Of a stretch of 64,000 nucleotides of DNA, positions 25,004-38,499 are shown in pieces; position 1 is the first letter of the stretch; the number at the start of each line of letters is the position of its first letter. The notes under the pieces were generated by a model, which worked only from the letters and a program-made list of their open reading frames with translations, was not told the origin of the DNA and ran no database searches. The stretch lies in NCBI GenBank assembly GCA_039096225.1, contig JBBPEB010000033.1, positions 462,501 to 526,500 of the forward strand. Reading direction: 5' to 3'. This stretch comes from Blastocystis sp. Blastoise. Taxonomy: Eukaryota > Sar > Bigyra > Opalinata > Blastocystidae. The position numbers and the translations under genes were made by a program.

Positions 25004-27512
25004 ATGTTTTCAAAATTCTTGAGCGAAGCTAAAAAATATACAAATCAAGCGATTGAAAAAGCAAGTGCTGCTGCAGAGCAAGTATGATTTCATTTATTTT
25101 AATAAAAATCGTTATGCTTTCTTTTTTTTAGGGTGTTCGTATAGCTAAAGAAAAGGCTACTGAATGTAATCCATTTATATATTAACTTTATGAAAATTAT
25201 ATGTCTTTATATAACTATTTTCATTTTTTTTTTAGTACAATTAAATGATAAATATCAATCTTTCGTAGATAAAGCAAGTCAAAGTATGTTTTCTTTTAAA
25301 TATTTTTAAAATATATGTTATACTATATATATAATTTATTGTTTATATATATATATAGTGGGCCAAAATGCTTCTGAAGTCATCAAAGAAGCTATTGCTG
25401 GAAGACCTGATGATTTCACTTATATAACAGATAGAATTATTGGTATATTTTATAAAGAATTTCTTTATATGTAATATTATAATAGTTTTTCTTATATATA
25501 ATATTATAATAGTTTTTCTTTATATATAATATTATAATAGTTTTTCTTTATATATAATATTATAATAGTTTTTCTTATATATAATATTATAATAGTTTTT
25601 CTTTATATATAGTATTATAATAGTTTTTTTTTATATATAGTATTATAATAGTTTTTTTTTATATATAGTATTATAATAGTTTTTTTAAATATATATATAT
25701 ATATATAGCTATGGGTTTTCCTGGTTATCCGAAACATACTGATGGAGAACATCATAATTCCCGTGAAATTGTTGCTAAATTCTTAGAAACAAATCATCAT
25801 GATAAATATATGATTTATAATTTTAGTGATGAAACTTATGATACTTATTTCTTTAATGATAAAGTATATAGTATAATTTAGTTAGTTATTATATTGATTA
25901 TAGTTTTTATATTGATTATAGTTGTTATATTTATCATAATTGTTATATTTATTATATATCTTATATGTATATTATAATAATTATATTATATATATATATA
26001 TAGGTAATGTCTTATGATTTACAAGGTCTTCCTTGTCCTCCTTTGGGCTTATTAGTAAAGATCTGTTTATCTATTGAAAGCTGGCTCACGATGGATGATA
26101 AAAATGTTGTAGCTATTCATTGCCTTGTATGTGTATTATATTATATATATTATATTATATTATATATATTATATATATTATATTATATATACTACTATAT
26201 TTTATATATTATATTATATATATTATATTATATATACTATTATATTTTATATATATTATATTATATATACTATTATATTTTATATCTATTATATTTTATA
26301 TCTATTATATTATATATATAGACAGGAAAAGGTCGTACATTAACAGTATGTGCTTGTTTATTATTATGGATGGGAATTGCTAAAACACCTGTCGATGCAT
26401 TAGAACTATGCGCTAAGAAGAGAAATATTAATTATGAAATCTGTATGACACCTTCTCAAAGAAGGTATATATATATATATATATTATTATTATTAATAAG
26501 TATAATAAACATAATAATAATAAATATAATAATAATAATATACTATATAGATATGTTCAATATTTTGGTAATTTAATGGATAATCATCGTCCCTTGGATG
26601 AAGTGTTATCTCTTAAATCTATTACTATTACAGGTATACCCAATATTGAAGATAATGGATTAAGACCTATTATTGATGTATTTATATATATATAATTATT
26701 ATTCTTATTATTATTATAGATATATAATAGTGGTCAATTAATATATACTTCTGTTAAAACTACATTAAAATATAATAATAATAATCCAGAAAATGAATCT
26801 TCAAATCAGCAAATACAAACAGAAATCGAAGTTCCTTTTGTTCTTTCTACAGAACCTGCTTATGTTTATGAATGTACACTTCCTCTCTGTGTATATATTA
26901 TCTATTTATTATTATTAATAAAACATTATTATATTTATTCTTTAAAAATTAATATTTCTTTTTATTTTATATTATTTTTATTTTTGATTTATTTTTTATT
27001 TATATTATTGTTTATATTCAGGGAAATATTATTATTCGTTGCCGTCATTTACGTTCTAACGGTAATAAACGTTCAATTTTCCGTTGTATGTTTCATACTG
27101 GATATATACAAGGATATAAATTATATTTAACAAAAGAACAATTAGATGGAGCTAATAGTGATAAAGAGTAATTTTATTTTTCTTCTTATCTATATTTATA
27201 TATATATATTTTTATAGTTTTTAAAATAAATTATAATGAATAATGAAATAATAAATATTTATATATATATAGAATTCCTTCTGATTTCTCAGTTAGTTTA
27301 GTATTCGAATATACTCCAAAGTATCTACATATATAATAATAATATTATTATTATAATATATAGTCAAATTAAGTTAACAACTCAAGATAATCCTTTAGAA
27401 GCTTTTGAATCTATTTTATTAGAACAAGGTAGTACTTTATATAGTGATATAGCAAAGAAAAGAGATGAAATATCAAGATCTGAACAATCTATAGATATAG
27501 ATAATAATAATA

Positions 27513-27553
<41 letters not shown>

Positions 27554-28396
27554 TCTACTACTGTTCCTAGTGTTACTAATAATAATACTATTACTACTTC
27601 ACCTCTTGCTATTAATACAGATATAGCTACGCCTTCTAATGCTACTATAGGTAGTACTACTGTTACTCCTCTTAATAATAGTCTTCCTATTACTTCTACT
27701 ACTCCTAATTCTATTAATTTAGAGAGCTTAACTGATAGTAGAACAAGCTTAGAAGACATACGTAATAGTATTTCATCTCTTACTCAATCTTTACCTATTA
27801 ATAGTATATATATTATCATTTTATTATATTTTTTTATTTATTATTATTATTTATTTTTTTAATTATATTAATTTTTTTTATTCACTATTTTTTATTTATT
27901 TATTATTATTATTTTTATTATTATTATATATAAATAGATGCTTTTGAGTTAGATGGTGACTCTGATAGTATTAGTGACGTAGATCCAAATGAAACAGGTA
28001 AATATATTCTATATATATTTATATCTTTAAACAATTGTTTTTTTAATAATTTTATATATAGTAGATAACAATTCTGATCATATTGATGTATATATATAAT
28101 CATAATCATAATAATAATTATTATTATTATAGTATTTAAATGAAATAAGACGATTAGAACAACTTTTAGATGAAAATAACGGTCAAGGAGATAATAATGT
28201 ATATATATAGATATATTAGAATAATACTATATATATATATATAGGAAGAATATATTTCAACTGAAATGAGTGAAGAAGAACAAGCAAGTATATTAATTTA
28301 TATTATAAATACATGTATATATATTATATTATTCTAGAGCTTGAACAGGCACTTCTTGAACAAGAAAGAATTCTTCGTGAACAAGAAGATAATTAA
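25004..28396 (+). CDS. PTEN-family phosphatase-C2 protein with N-terminal amphipathic helix and C-terminal coiled coil
   Basis: Seventeen exons give 616 aa (25004-25081, 25132-25165, 25236-25283, 25359-25442, 25709-25863, 26004-26126, 26322-26464, 26551-26677, 26720-26890, 27022-27167, 27273-27320, 27364-27803, 27938-27997, 28062-28087, 28133-28198, 28245-28287, 28338-28396). An N-terminal Ala/Lys helix replaces the usual PTEN lipid-binding motif. The phosphatase domain (about 70-230) shows RIIAMGFPGYP, VVAIHCLTGKGRTL with catalytic Cys173 and Arg179 in the P-loop, and MTPSQRRYVQYFG. A PTEN-type C2 domain (about 235-400) includes GLRPIIDIYNSGQL. An Asn/Ser/Thr-rich linker and an acidic helical tail follow. 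The expected role is 3-phosphoinositide binding or hydrolysis at membranes. The Asp of the general-acid loop appears to be Gly, so activity is uncertain. Confidence 0.9.
25443..25708 (+). repeat. Tandem repeat filling intron 4 of the PTEN-like gene
   Basis: About eight copies of a 27-29 nt unit containing ttataatagtttttctt and tatataat. The unit carries a T-rich tract followed by TATATA. It lies wholly inside the intron, between GTATATTTT and TATATATAG. Confidence 0.9.
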
Positions 28397-29111
28397 ATAT
28401 ATATATTTTTTTTAATAATTTATTTTGATAATATACTTATAAACGTTTCATATAATATATATATATATTTTTTTTTTCATTATTATATTTTATTATTTAA
28501 ATTTGATTTTTTTTAAAGACTCATTTTTTTTTGAAATCATTATTTTTTATTATACTAAACAACTTCTCAATATATAAAGAAATAAATAATTAAAGAATAA
28601 TTTTTTTTCAAAAATATTTCATTTCATCTAAGAATTAACTTTTCTATTCTACTTATCACTTTACTTGTCAATACCATAATTTTTTTATTCATATTAAATA
28701 CCCCAATTTGACTTGATATCATAAATACTGTTAAATAATGCAATTAAAAAAACTATTTTTATAATTCTTTTAATCTCTTCACCTTCATTAGAAAAATACC
28801 ATATTCTTTATTCATTTCAATTCTTAAAAATATGGATATTAGACATATTACATTGAAAAAACAATTCTAAAAAAAAATCAGAACAAGAGAATGATTCGTC
28901 ATCATTTCAACTGATGTTTCTAGCAAAAAAGACACAAATAAAAGAAGAAATTCCTAGAAATAAATCAAATCAAGGTAAAATTAAAAGTTTTCTCTTAAAA
29001 ATAAATAAAAATCACTAATAAATTATATATTTCTAAGCAAATTGTTAAATAATATAAACATAAAAAAATGAAATAAGCATAACAATCAACTTGTTTTCTT
29101 GAAATACACTG
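28397..29111. other. Intergenic, surface gene B promoter region
   Basis: About 715 nt between the PTEN-like stop and the start of surface gene B, same strand. AT-rich; no ORF, RNA gene or palindrome recognised. Confidence 0.6.
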
Positions 29112-32100
29112 ATGAATGAATACATACTTATTATTCTGACATTTCTGTGTCTTCGTATTTATTTTTGTTTATGTATTTTGATATGAAATTTTTATATAGT
29201 TACAATTGTTGATTCTTGTTTACAAGGTCAATTTAATGTAACATTTCGGCGTGTGTATGGTGTAGATTCAGAAGGTGAATTAGTGACAATCTATAAAGGT
29301 ATGGCTGAAGAAAATAATGTTATTGATGTCCTTAATGGAAATCTATTATCAAATCAAACTGTTAATACAAGTTATTGTATGGATCCAGTTATTTACACAA
29401 TTGCTGCTGAAAAAATGTATGTAAATCAGCTAATATTAACTATTTTTATTATTATTATTATTTTTTCTAGTAAATATCCTGATTGGAATTATAAATCAAA
29501 GTTAATCGTACTCATTGATGAAATCATTATTTTTGAAAATACTTTGGATAAAGGATTTTATGATGAATGGACTATTCTACGTATATATTTATATAAAATA
29601 TTATTTTTTATTATTACTATATAAATCCTTATATTCTTTTTATAACTAATATAAATCCTTATATTCTTTTTATAACTAATATAAATCCTTATATTCTTTT
29701 TATAACTATATAATCCTTATATTTTTTATTATTACTATATAAATCCTTATATTCTTTGTTATAACTAATATAAATCCTTATATTCTTTGTTATAACTAAT
29801 ATAAATCCTTATATTCTTTATTATAACTAATATAAATCCTTATATTCTTTTTATAGCTCTATATACTATTCCAAAATCATCGATATGGAAATATACATTT
29901 CAAGAATTATATAGTACGAATTGGTATACTTCTACTTATGATGATTCTTCATGGAAACAATTATCAACGTCGATATTACCAATTACAACAAAAATAACTA
30001 CATATTATAGAATAAAAGTTCAAAAACCTATATTAAAATCATCTGTTTCTTTATTTAAAGTAGGTATATATAGTAAAGAAGGTGTTATTGTAAGAATTAA
30101 TGAACATATTTTATTTACTCGTAATATGAATAATATATATATAACACCTCAAAGTTATGCAACAAATATAGATGATACTTATTCCTATCATATATTTACA
30201 GGTAGTTATAATGAATATATTCAAAAATATTCTTCAATAATATTTTGTGTTGAAATTCATTCTTCAAAAGATACAGTTGGATTAGAAAAACAATTTAATG
30301 CTTATTTTATACCTATAGTTCAAGATCATTCTTATAGATCTACAAATGGTATTATTAGTATTGAAGAATCAAAAGAAACTATACATAGTGAATATTTATT
30401 TGATAACCATCGAAATACTATATTTACATGTCATTATGAATATGCATGTATTACTATATATCAATTTATGGATGATCAAATAGAATGGATTAATCAATAT
30501 GAAATAATTAATGGTAATAATAATAATCAATATGATTTATCTTCTATATTATTAGAAGGTTCAAATGATTATGGACATACTTGGATTCAATTAGATGAAA
30601 AACATCATATTCAATATCATAGTAATAGTGAATCTTATACATCTATGGTATTATCACATACTATTTCATATAATTCTTATCGTTTTTCTATGATGGCTAA
30701 TAATAATTCACATTTAATTGAAATAGGAGATATACGACTCTTTGCTAATTCTGATCCAATTTATGATAATCTTACTTATTCTAAATCAAATTATATATTT
30801 TATAAAAATATAGATAAAGTTTATATATATCCTTTATCTTCATCTTTTTCTTCATTTACTCTTTCTTCTTCTTCTTCTTCTTCATTATTATTACCTAAAG
30901 GTCTTCAATTTGATCATGATACTGGTGAAATTTATGGAATACCTACTGATTTATTTGATAATACTATATATATATCTGCTAAAGATAATTTAGGATTTAT
31001 TCATTCTATAAGTATTCCTATTCTTGTTCAAGAATGTATTCAAAATGATTATAAATTATTATATATATATACAATTTCAGGTAGTTATACACCTTGGAAT
31101 GAAAATGTAGAATTATATACTTCAAATTCTCTATTTATACAATCATTTCCATTATATTCTTCTGCTTATACATCTACTCTATGTTTAACAAATGAAACAT
31201 ATTATTTCTTATTAAAATCAAAATATGGACATGGCTGGACTTCCTATTCTACATTTACTGTTTCTTTAGAAAATAAATATCTTCGATATCCTATATTAAA
31301 AGAATTCTTATTTGATGGTTATGAAGAAAAATTATCATTTACTATTTCTTATTTATTAGAACCAAAATCATATTCAACAAATTGTCATTTAACGAATAAA
31401 GTATTTAATATTAATTGGTATAAAGAATATATAAATGAATTCTTTTGGATATCTTGCTATAATCCTCATTCAATTCCTTTTGATACTGATTCTCCTATAC
31501 AATTATTTCAATCTTATTTTTATATTAATTCATTAATTGGATATCATAGTATAGAAGTATTATTTTATGCTTCTTCTTCTGCTTTTATTTATATAAATGG
31601 AATTCTTCAATATATACGTAATATTGATAGTATACCTATAACTATAGATACTTTATCTACTTCAGATCCAGAGGATATTGATTTTCATTATCATCGTGTT
31701 ACTATTAGTATTGAATTACTAAAACAAGGAAAAAATTTAATTTCATTAGGTCATATATATACAAATAATAGAGTTCCAAATGCTTTACAATCCATATATA
31801 GTGTTCGTTTATTATCAAGTTCTGATTATGTTTCTAAAACTATATATGCTAATGGCTTAGTAAATCCTGAAAATACAATTATAAGTAATCCAAGATTATT
31901 ATTAGATGGACATAAAGATACAAGATGGATATATACTAGTCAATCAGTTAGTATTCCTACAATTGTTTTTACTATATCATTACAATCAGATAATTGTCGT
32001 AGTGAATATTTAAATAAATATTGTTTTATTAATAATTATGACACACCTGAAAGTGATCCATCTGATTGGACAGTATATGGATGCTCTTCTCTATCATGTG

Positions 32101-35100
32101 ATCTGTTAGATTCTGTTGAAAATGTATTATGGAAATCACGTGTACAACAAATGTGTTTTTATATGAAACCTCATACAGATACATATACTAATTATAAATT
32201 TATATTTTTAAAAAATGCAGGTTATGGTAATTATAATTCATTAGCATTATCTGAAATTCAATTATTAACTGTTGATATTAATTCTATTATTATTTATCCT
32301 TTAGAATATACACCTAGTCATATAATAGGTTATAAAGATGTTAATTTTCCTACATTAATTCCTAATGATTATTATCATCGATTTAGTATTTTATCTGGTA
32401 TTTTACCTTATGGATTATCTTTAAATACAGCTACTGGTTATATATATGGCATCCCATTTATTACTACATCCTCTGAAACTATATTGATTCAAGCATATAA
32501 TATACGTGGAGAAATATATAATACTAGTATTACCGTGGTTATTCAGAATTGTATGGATCCCTATACATTATTTACTGTTGAATATAATTCTTATGGTCAA
32601 TCAGTTACAAATACTTTTGGTTTTTCTATTCTTCATACAAAAAATAATACTTTATTAGGTATGTATACAGATCTTCCTGGATTTGCATCGATATATTATA
32701 CATTTTGTGTATTACCTAGTCAATATTCAGTTATTTTAATTGATACTTCTAATTATGGTTGGGAAAGTGCTTATATATATATATTTATAAAAGGAATAGG
32801 AGATATAGGTAGGTATTCATTAGGTAAAAATGAATCTCCTAAAAAATATGATTTTGAAATAGATACTTATCCTTCTATAAATAATATATTATGGAAATAT
32901 ATAGATATTAATATGGAATTAATAGATCTGAATTGGACATCTATTCAATATAATGATATATCGTGGAGTACAAGTACTATTCAAAATATGACGATGCCTA
33001 TAAATATATATCAATATTATCGTAGTCAATTATATTTAGATGTTTATCATGATTATTCTGCATTATATTTTCTTATTCAATTCTCTGGAATTATTCATAT
33101 ATATTTAAATGGATATGAAATACAATCGATTGATACTTATAATAATTTATTATATATTATGAATAATAATAATTTAAATAATATAAATAAACTAAATCAT
33201 TCAAATTATAATAGTTTGAATAATAAATTATATGATTCAACTTATAAAACAATTAATCAAGTTATTAATACAGAATCTATACCTCTTTATTATTCTCCTT
33301 CTATGAATATATTTTCTATAAGTGTACAACTATTAAATCATACTTCTTCTTCTTCTTCTTTTTTCTCTGGTTATTATAAACCTATAGAAATAGGTAGAAA
33401 TCATGTTATTGATGGTACATATCAAAGTAATAATAGTGGTTTTGGATCTACTTTTATTAGTAATATATTTGATAATAATATTAATACAAGATGGAGAAGT
33501 TCTTCTTCTTGTGAAGGTACAACAATTTCTTGGACTTATAATAATAATAAACAAGAATCAATTAATAGTTATACTTTTATTTCTTCAAATGACTGTAATA
33601 ATTATCATCCTTCTTCATGGATTCTAGAAGGTTCTAATCAATATGATGGTATATATACTTTATTACATGTTGTTTGGAATGAAACATTTTCTTATTATTT
33701 TGAAGAAAAACATTATCAATTTATTTCTTCTAAACCTTATAATCATTTTCGTTTTACTATATTAAAATGTAATAATAAATTATTAGATTCACATTTTATA
33801 TGTAATAATGATTTTGTTCAACTAGCTGAAATACAATTATTTATTGAAAATACACCTTCTTATTGTTCTACTATAGATAATTGGCCTGCTGTTCCTAAAA
33901 ATACATACTCTTATCAATTATGTCCTACTTATTATTCTGGATATATACGTAGATATTGTAATTCATCATTATTATTTGAATCTATTGATAATTCTACTTG
34001 TCAATTATTACCACCTCAAAATATACAATTATCTACATATATATTATATGCAAAAGTAGATACACCTATAGAACCTATTCTACCTTCTTTTGAAGGTCTT
34101 TATTGTTTCTTTTATACATATCCATCTCTTCCTCTTGGATTATCTATAAATAAATCAAATGGCACTATATCAGGTATACCTTTAAAAGGACAAGAAGAAA
34201 TACAATATACTTATTATATAGAAAATAGTTCTGGTTCTAATACTATTTCTTTTTCTATTATAATTGATGGTAGTACATCAAAGAAATATTGTTTACCTAT
34301 TTCTGTTTGGACAATTACACCTATATATACCTATTGTATATTATCTTGTCCTGAATATTATACAGGTATATATAGACGTTATTGTGATTTTGATCATAAA
34401 ACATTACCTTTTTGGAGAGAAATAGAAAATACATGTACTCCTATTTATGAACCTGTTTCTATTCATTATAATCAATTTTCTTATTTATATAAGATTAATG
34501 AATTCATTAATATAGAACCTATATTCAAAGGATATGCTTTTTCATGGTCTATTTCTCCATCTTTACCTTCATCAATTACTTTTTATAATGGTACAATTAC
34601 AGGAACTTCTTCAATTATTTTAGAAAAAGAATTATATAATGTTAAAGTTAAAGGAATCAATAATATAGATACTTTCTTTATGTTAGAAGTTACTCAATAT
34701 TTATGTGAAGCTGATGATATTTGGCCAAGAACAAAAGTAGGTGATAAAGTCATTATTTTATGTCCTTCTGATAATTATAATGGTCAATTAGAAAGAATTT
34801 GCTTATATAATGAAATACCTATTTGGTCTTCTATTAATAATACATGTATATTAAAATCACCTTATTTAAAATATCCAAATTCATATATTTTATTAGATTA
34901 TCATATAGATACATTATTAGTAGAAGCTGACTGTATAGGTGATTGTGATTTCTTTAATATAACTCCTACTCTTCCTTTAGGATTATATATAAATAATACA
35001 TCTGGACAATTATATGGTGAACCATTTATTCCTAGTTCTGAAGATAATTATACAATTACTGTATATACTTCTTATAATACAAGTACAAGTGTAAATATAT

Positions 35101-36650
35101 ATATAAAAATACGTGATGACCATTGTCCTAAAGATGGTATTTGGCCTTCAGTTTCTAAAGGAACTTTAGTTGAACATCCATGTGAAAATATAAATAAAGA
35201 AGGAAATATATCAAGGTATTGTAATAGAAATGATCCTCCTTCGTGGAATGAAGTAATCAATAGTTGTATATATAAAACACCTATAATAAACTATCCAAAT
35301 ACATTTATAAATGCTATTTTAAATGTAGAGTTTAATCCTCTTATTCCTATTACTAAGAATTATATAGAAACATGGAGTATTGTCCCTAATTTACCTATAG
35401 GATTAATATTAAATAATAAAACAGGTGTTATTTCTGGCATTCCTATTGTTCAAAGTCGATATATTACTCATACATTAATAGCTAAGAATCCTGATCGTTC
35501 TGTATATATTACATTATTTAGTCAAGTATCTATTATGATATGTGATACTATGAATATATGGAATAATGTTTCTGTTAATACATATTCATATACTTTTTGT
35601 GAACATAGTCAGAATCGTATACAAAGAAGATACTGTTCTTATAATAAAAATACAAATCAAAGTAATTGGTTAAATCCAGAAGTATATTATTGTAGAAAGA
35701 ATGAAATAGAAGAAGATTCAATAAATCCATTTTTTAATTCATTATATATACCTATTTATATAAATAAAATATCGGTTGATATGATTAAATTAGATTATAT
35801 ATATGCTATATATTCTATTCTTAATGAATATATAATATCATTAGGTTTATCTTCTTATTCTCTTTATTATACAGGTATTGGTAATAACACTATTTTAAAT
35901 AATACCTCTCATTCTATACCCATACATCCATTATCTACTTATTCTTCATTACATTCTCTATATCATTCTATAAAGAGATTATGGAATCTAAATAAAATAT
36001 GGAATAGTATTCTTTGTATAGTTTCTGGAATTCTTCATAAATATACATCTTTATCTATATTATCTAATATATGTAAGCCTATAAATACAACATATAAAAT
36101 ATCTCCTTTATTATATAATTCTACATTTATAGAAAAAAATAGTCTAACGAATATATTCTCTAATTCTTCTTCTTCTAATTATTCTAATTCTTTTTCTAAT
36201 TCTTCTTCTAATTATTCTAATTCTTTTTCTAATTCTTTTTCTAATTCTTCTTCTCCTCCTCTTTCTTCTTCTTCACTATCAACCTATAGAGATGAAACAT
36301 CCCAATATTTTATTCCATTAATATTTCGTTATAATCTTAAATATTATGATATATCCACATTTCAATCAGATATTTGTAATTATATTAACACCGAATTTAT
36401 TGATAGGATTCATAATGAATATAATATATTATTAACAAATACTATTCGTTGTGATATAGATCATCTTTGGTATTCTCCTTTAGTCTCCTATCATAGTATT
36501 TATTTCTATATATTAATGATAAGCTCTATTTTTGTTCTTCTTTCTATACCTACAATTATTTGTAAATTATCTAAAATATGTAAACAAAAGAAAAAAATAC
36601 GAAAACAACGTGTCTCATCAACAAAAACATTTATTAAATATTTTCAATAA
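29112..36650 (+). CDS. Giant type-I surface protein B, paralogue of A
   Basis: Exons 29112-29154, 29200-29416, 29471-29580 and 29857-36650 give 2387 aa. The signal peptide is MNEYILIILTFLCLLTIVDS. The architecture follows protein A: beta-sandwich repeats (TYYRIKVQ ... NEHILFTRN; GKNLISLGHI), discoidin-like segments (WILEGSNQYDGIYTLL; YNHFRFTIL), He_PIG units (LPKGLQFDHDTGEIYGIP) and, from residue about 1459, five HRM-like four-Cys modules (at 33860-34010, 34285-34440, 34703-34860, 35120-35270, 35540-35700). Unlike A, it then has a Ser/Asn-rich glycosylation-prone region (36140-36285) before the TM helix (near 36500-36575) and a Lys/Arg-rich tail. Signal peptide, sequons and TM place the long part outside the cell. 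A and B share the three intron positions and phases, so they arose by gene duplication. Confidence 0.88.
29581..29856 (+). repeat. Tandem repeat filling intron 3 of surface gene B
   Basis: About eight copies of a 30-33 nt unit (core ataaatccttatattctttt followed by tataacta). Sequence drifts slightly among copies. The true 3' splice site (TTTTTATAG) sits at the end of the last copy; earlier copies have TTTTTATAAC at the same point and so lack an AG. Confidence 0.9.
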
Positions 36651-38038
36651 TTAAAAATTATAGTTTATCTGATAATCATTATATTATGGGAATTATTTTT
36701 CTTTGTGTTTTAAATTTAATTTGTTTGTGTTTTTTTATTTTATTTTATTTTTATTTTATTTTAATTTTTATTTTAAGTTTTATTTTAAGTTTTATTTTAA
36801 GTTTTATTTTTCTTATAATATCCTCATTTTTTTAATTATCAAATCATATATAATCTATTATTTTCTATTTTTTCTTCTTTTCTATTTTTTGTGTCTTGAT
36901 TTTTTTTGTAATATAATAAAAACTTCTATAAGTTTTGATACTATTGTTTTTTATATTATATTAATATATATATTAAATGTTTATATTTTTTTTTGTTTTT
37001 GTGTTATGACTTTCATACATTTTTTTCTTCTTATTAATATATATTTATATATATTATATTCATTTGTTGAAAGTATTTATATTCAATATTCTATTAAAAT
37101 AGTATTTTTTAAATAAGTATCAATAAAATGCTATATTTTTATTATATATTAAAATGCAATATAACATAAATATATTCATATTATAATGTATATTTCGGTA
37201 ACTATCATTTTTGTTTAATATATATTTATTTTTTTATTCGGTTTGTTAATATAAGTTTTCTTTTTATAATATAATTATAAGCAATTAGTTATTAAATTTA
37301 TATATGTTTTTTTTTCATAATAATTTTATATGTAAATATATTTTTTCTTTTGATTTTATATTTGTTGTTACCCCTATTCTCTATTATATATATTGTATAT
37401 TAAATACATATATATAATCCGATAATTGCTTTTTTATGTTTTTCTTTTCTTTTTTTAAATTTATTTATATGTTTATTGTGTTTATTTCATTATATTCCAT
37501 ATTTATTTATCTATATTATATTCTTTTCTATTTTTTCTATTTTTTTATTTTTTCTCTTTTTTATTCCTATATATATATATATACTATCTTTTATATATTA
37601 GTAATATTGAATATTTCTATATATATTTTCATTTATTATTAATATTATTTTCTTTCACTTCTTATCAAGTTGTATTATATCTTATCACTTTTCTACTTTT
37701 ATTAGTGCATTTTTATACTATTATTTATTTAAAACAATTATGACTGTATTCTTATTTCAAGTGTTCTTCTGAACTGTATTCTAGCATTCTCTATAAACAT
37801 ATATACAGAGAGTTTTGTTGTAGTAAATTTATATAAATAATCTATTATCGAAGTATATATTATTTTATTTAACAATATATATTAATCTATTTATAATACA
37901 TTTATAAAAGAAGAAAAAACAACAAATGACTTTTTACTAAATCAACGAATTTATGTTTATTTTTAACTATGCTAAATATTGATACTATTTTGTAAATAGT
38001 ATATGTAATTATAAATAAAAAATGAAAATGTTTCCTTA
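36651..38038. other. Convergent intergenic region
   Basis: About 1.4 kb between the 3' ends of surface gene B and PIGB. It contains direct repeats of a ttttattttaag-type unit near 36740-36810 and long T-rich tracts. Apparent ORFs are Phe/Tyr/Ile low complexity. No gene supported. Confidence 0.65.
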
Positions 38039-38459
38039 TTATTTTATTTGTTTATAAAGAACAATATATCGACTGGAATGTGTTAATAGTTCTAATGGAT
38101 TATATAACCATTCCTGTATCTATATAGAAATATATAGATTATTGTGAATATATATATATTCATATAATATATATATATATCGCTTCTATACCTTTATATA
38201 ATGGTTTAAAGAGAAGAATTCTGTAATATTTTGTTCAACATATGAATCTGTAAGTATATATATAGGCATAGCATATGTATATAGATATCGTTGTTGAATA
38301 AAGAGAGAAGGATTTAAATAAAGAGACTCTGAAGGTATTTTATTACTTAATCTTTCTCTATATAAATATATATAAATAGTATTACTATTGTTGTTTACAA
38401 ATTTTAATAAGAAAAATATACACAAAAGATTTATATTCTTGGTTGATATATATATAATA

Positions 38460-38499
<40 letters not shown>

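Noticed and set aside
27382-27759. Minus-strand Leu/Val-rich ORF
   Set aside because: Antisense of the Asn/Ser/Thr-rich linker exon of the PTEN-like gene.
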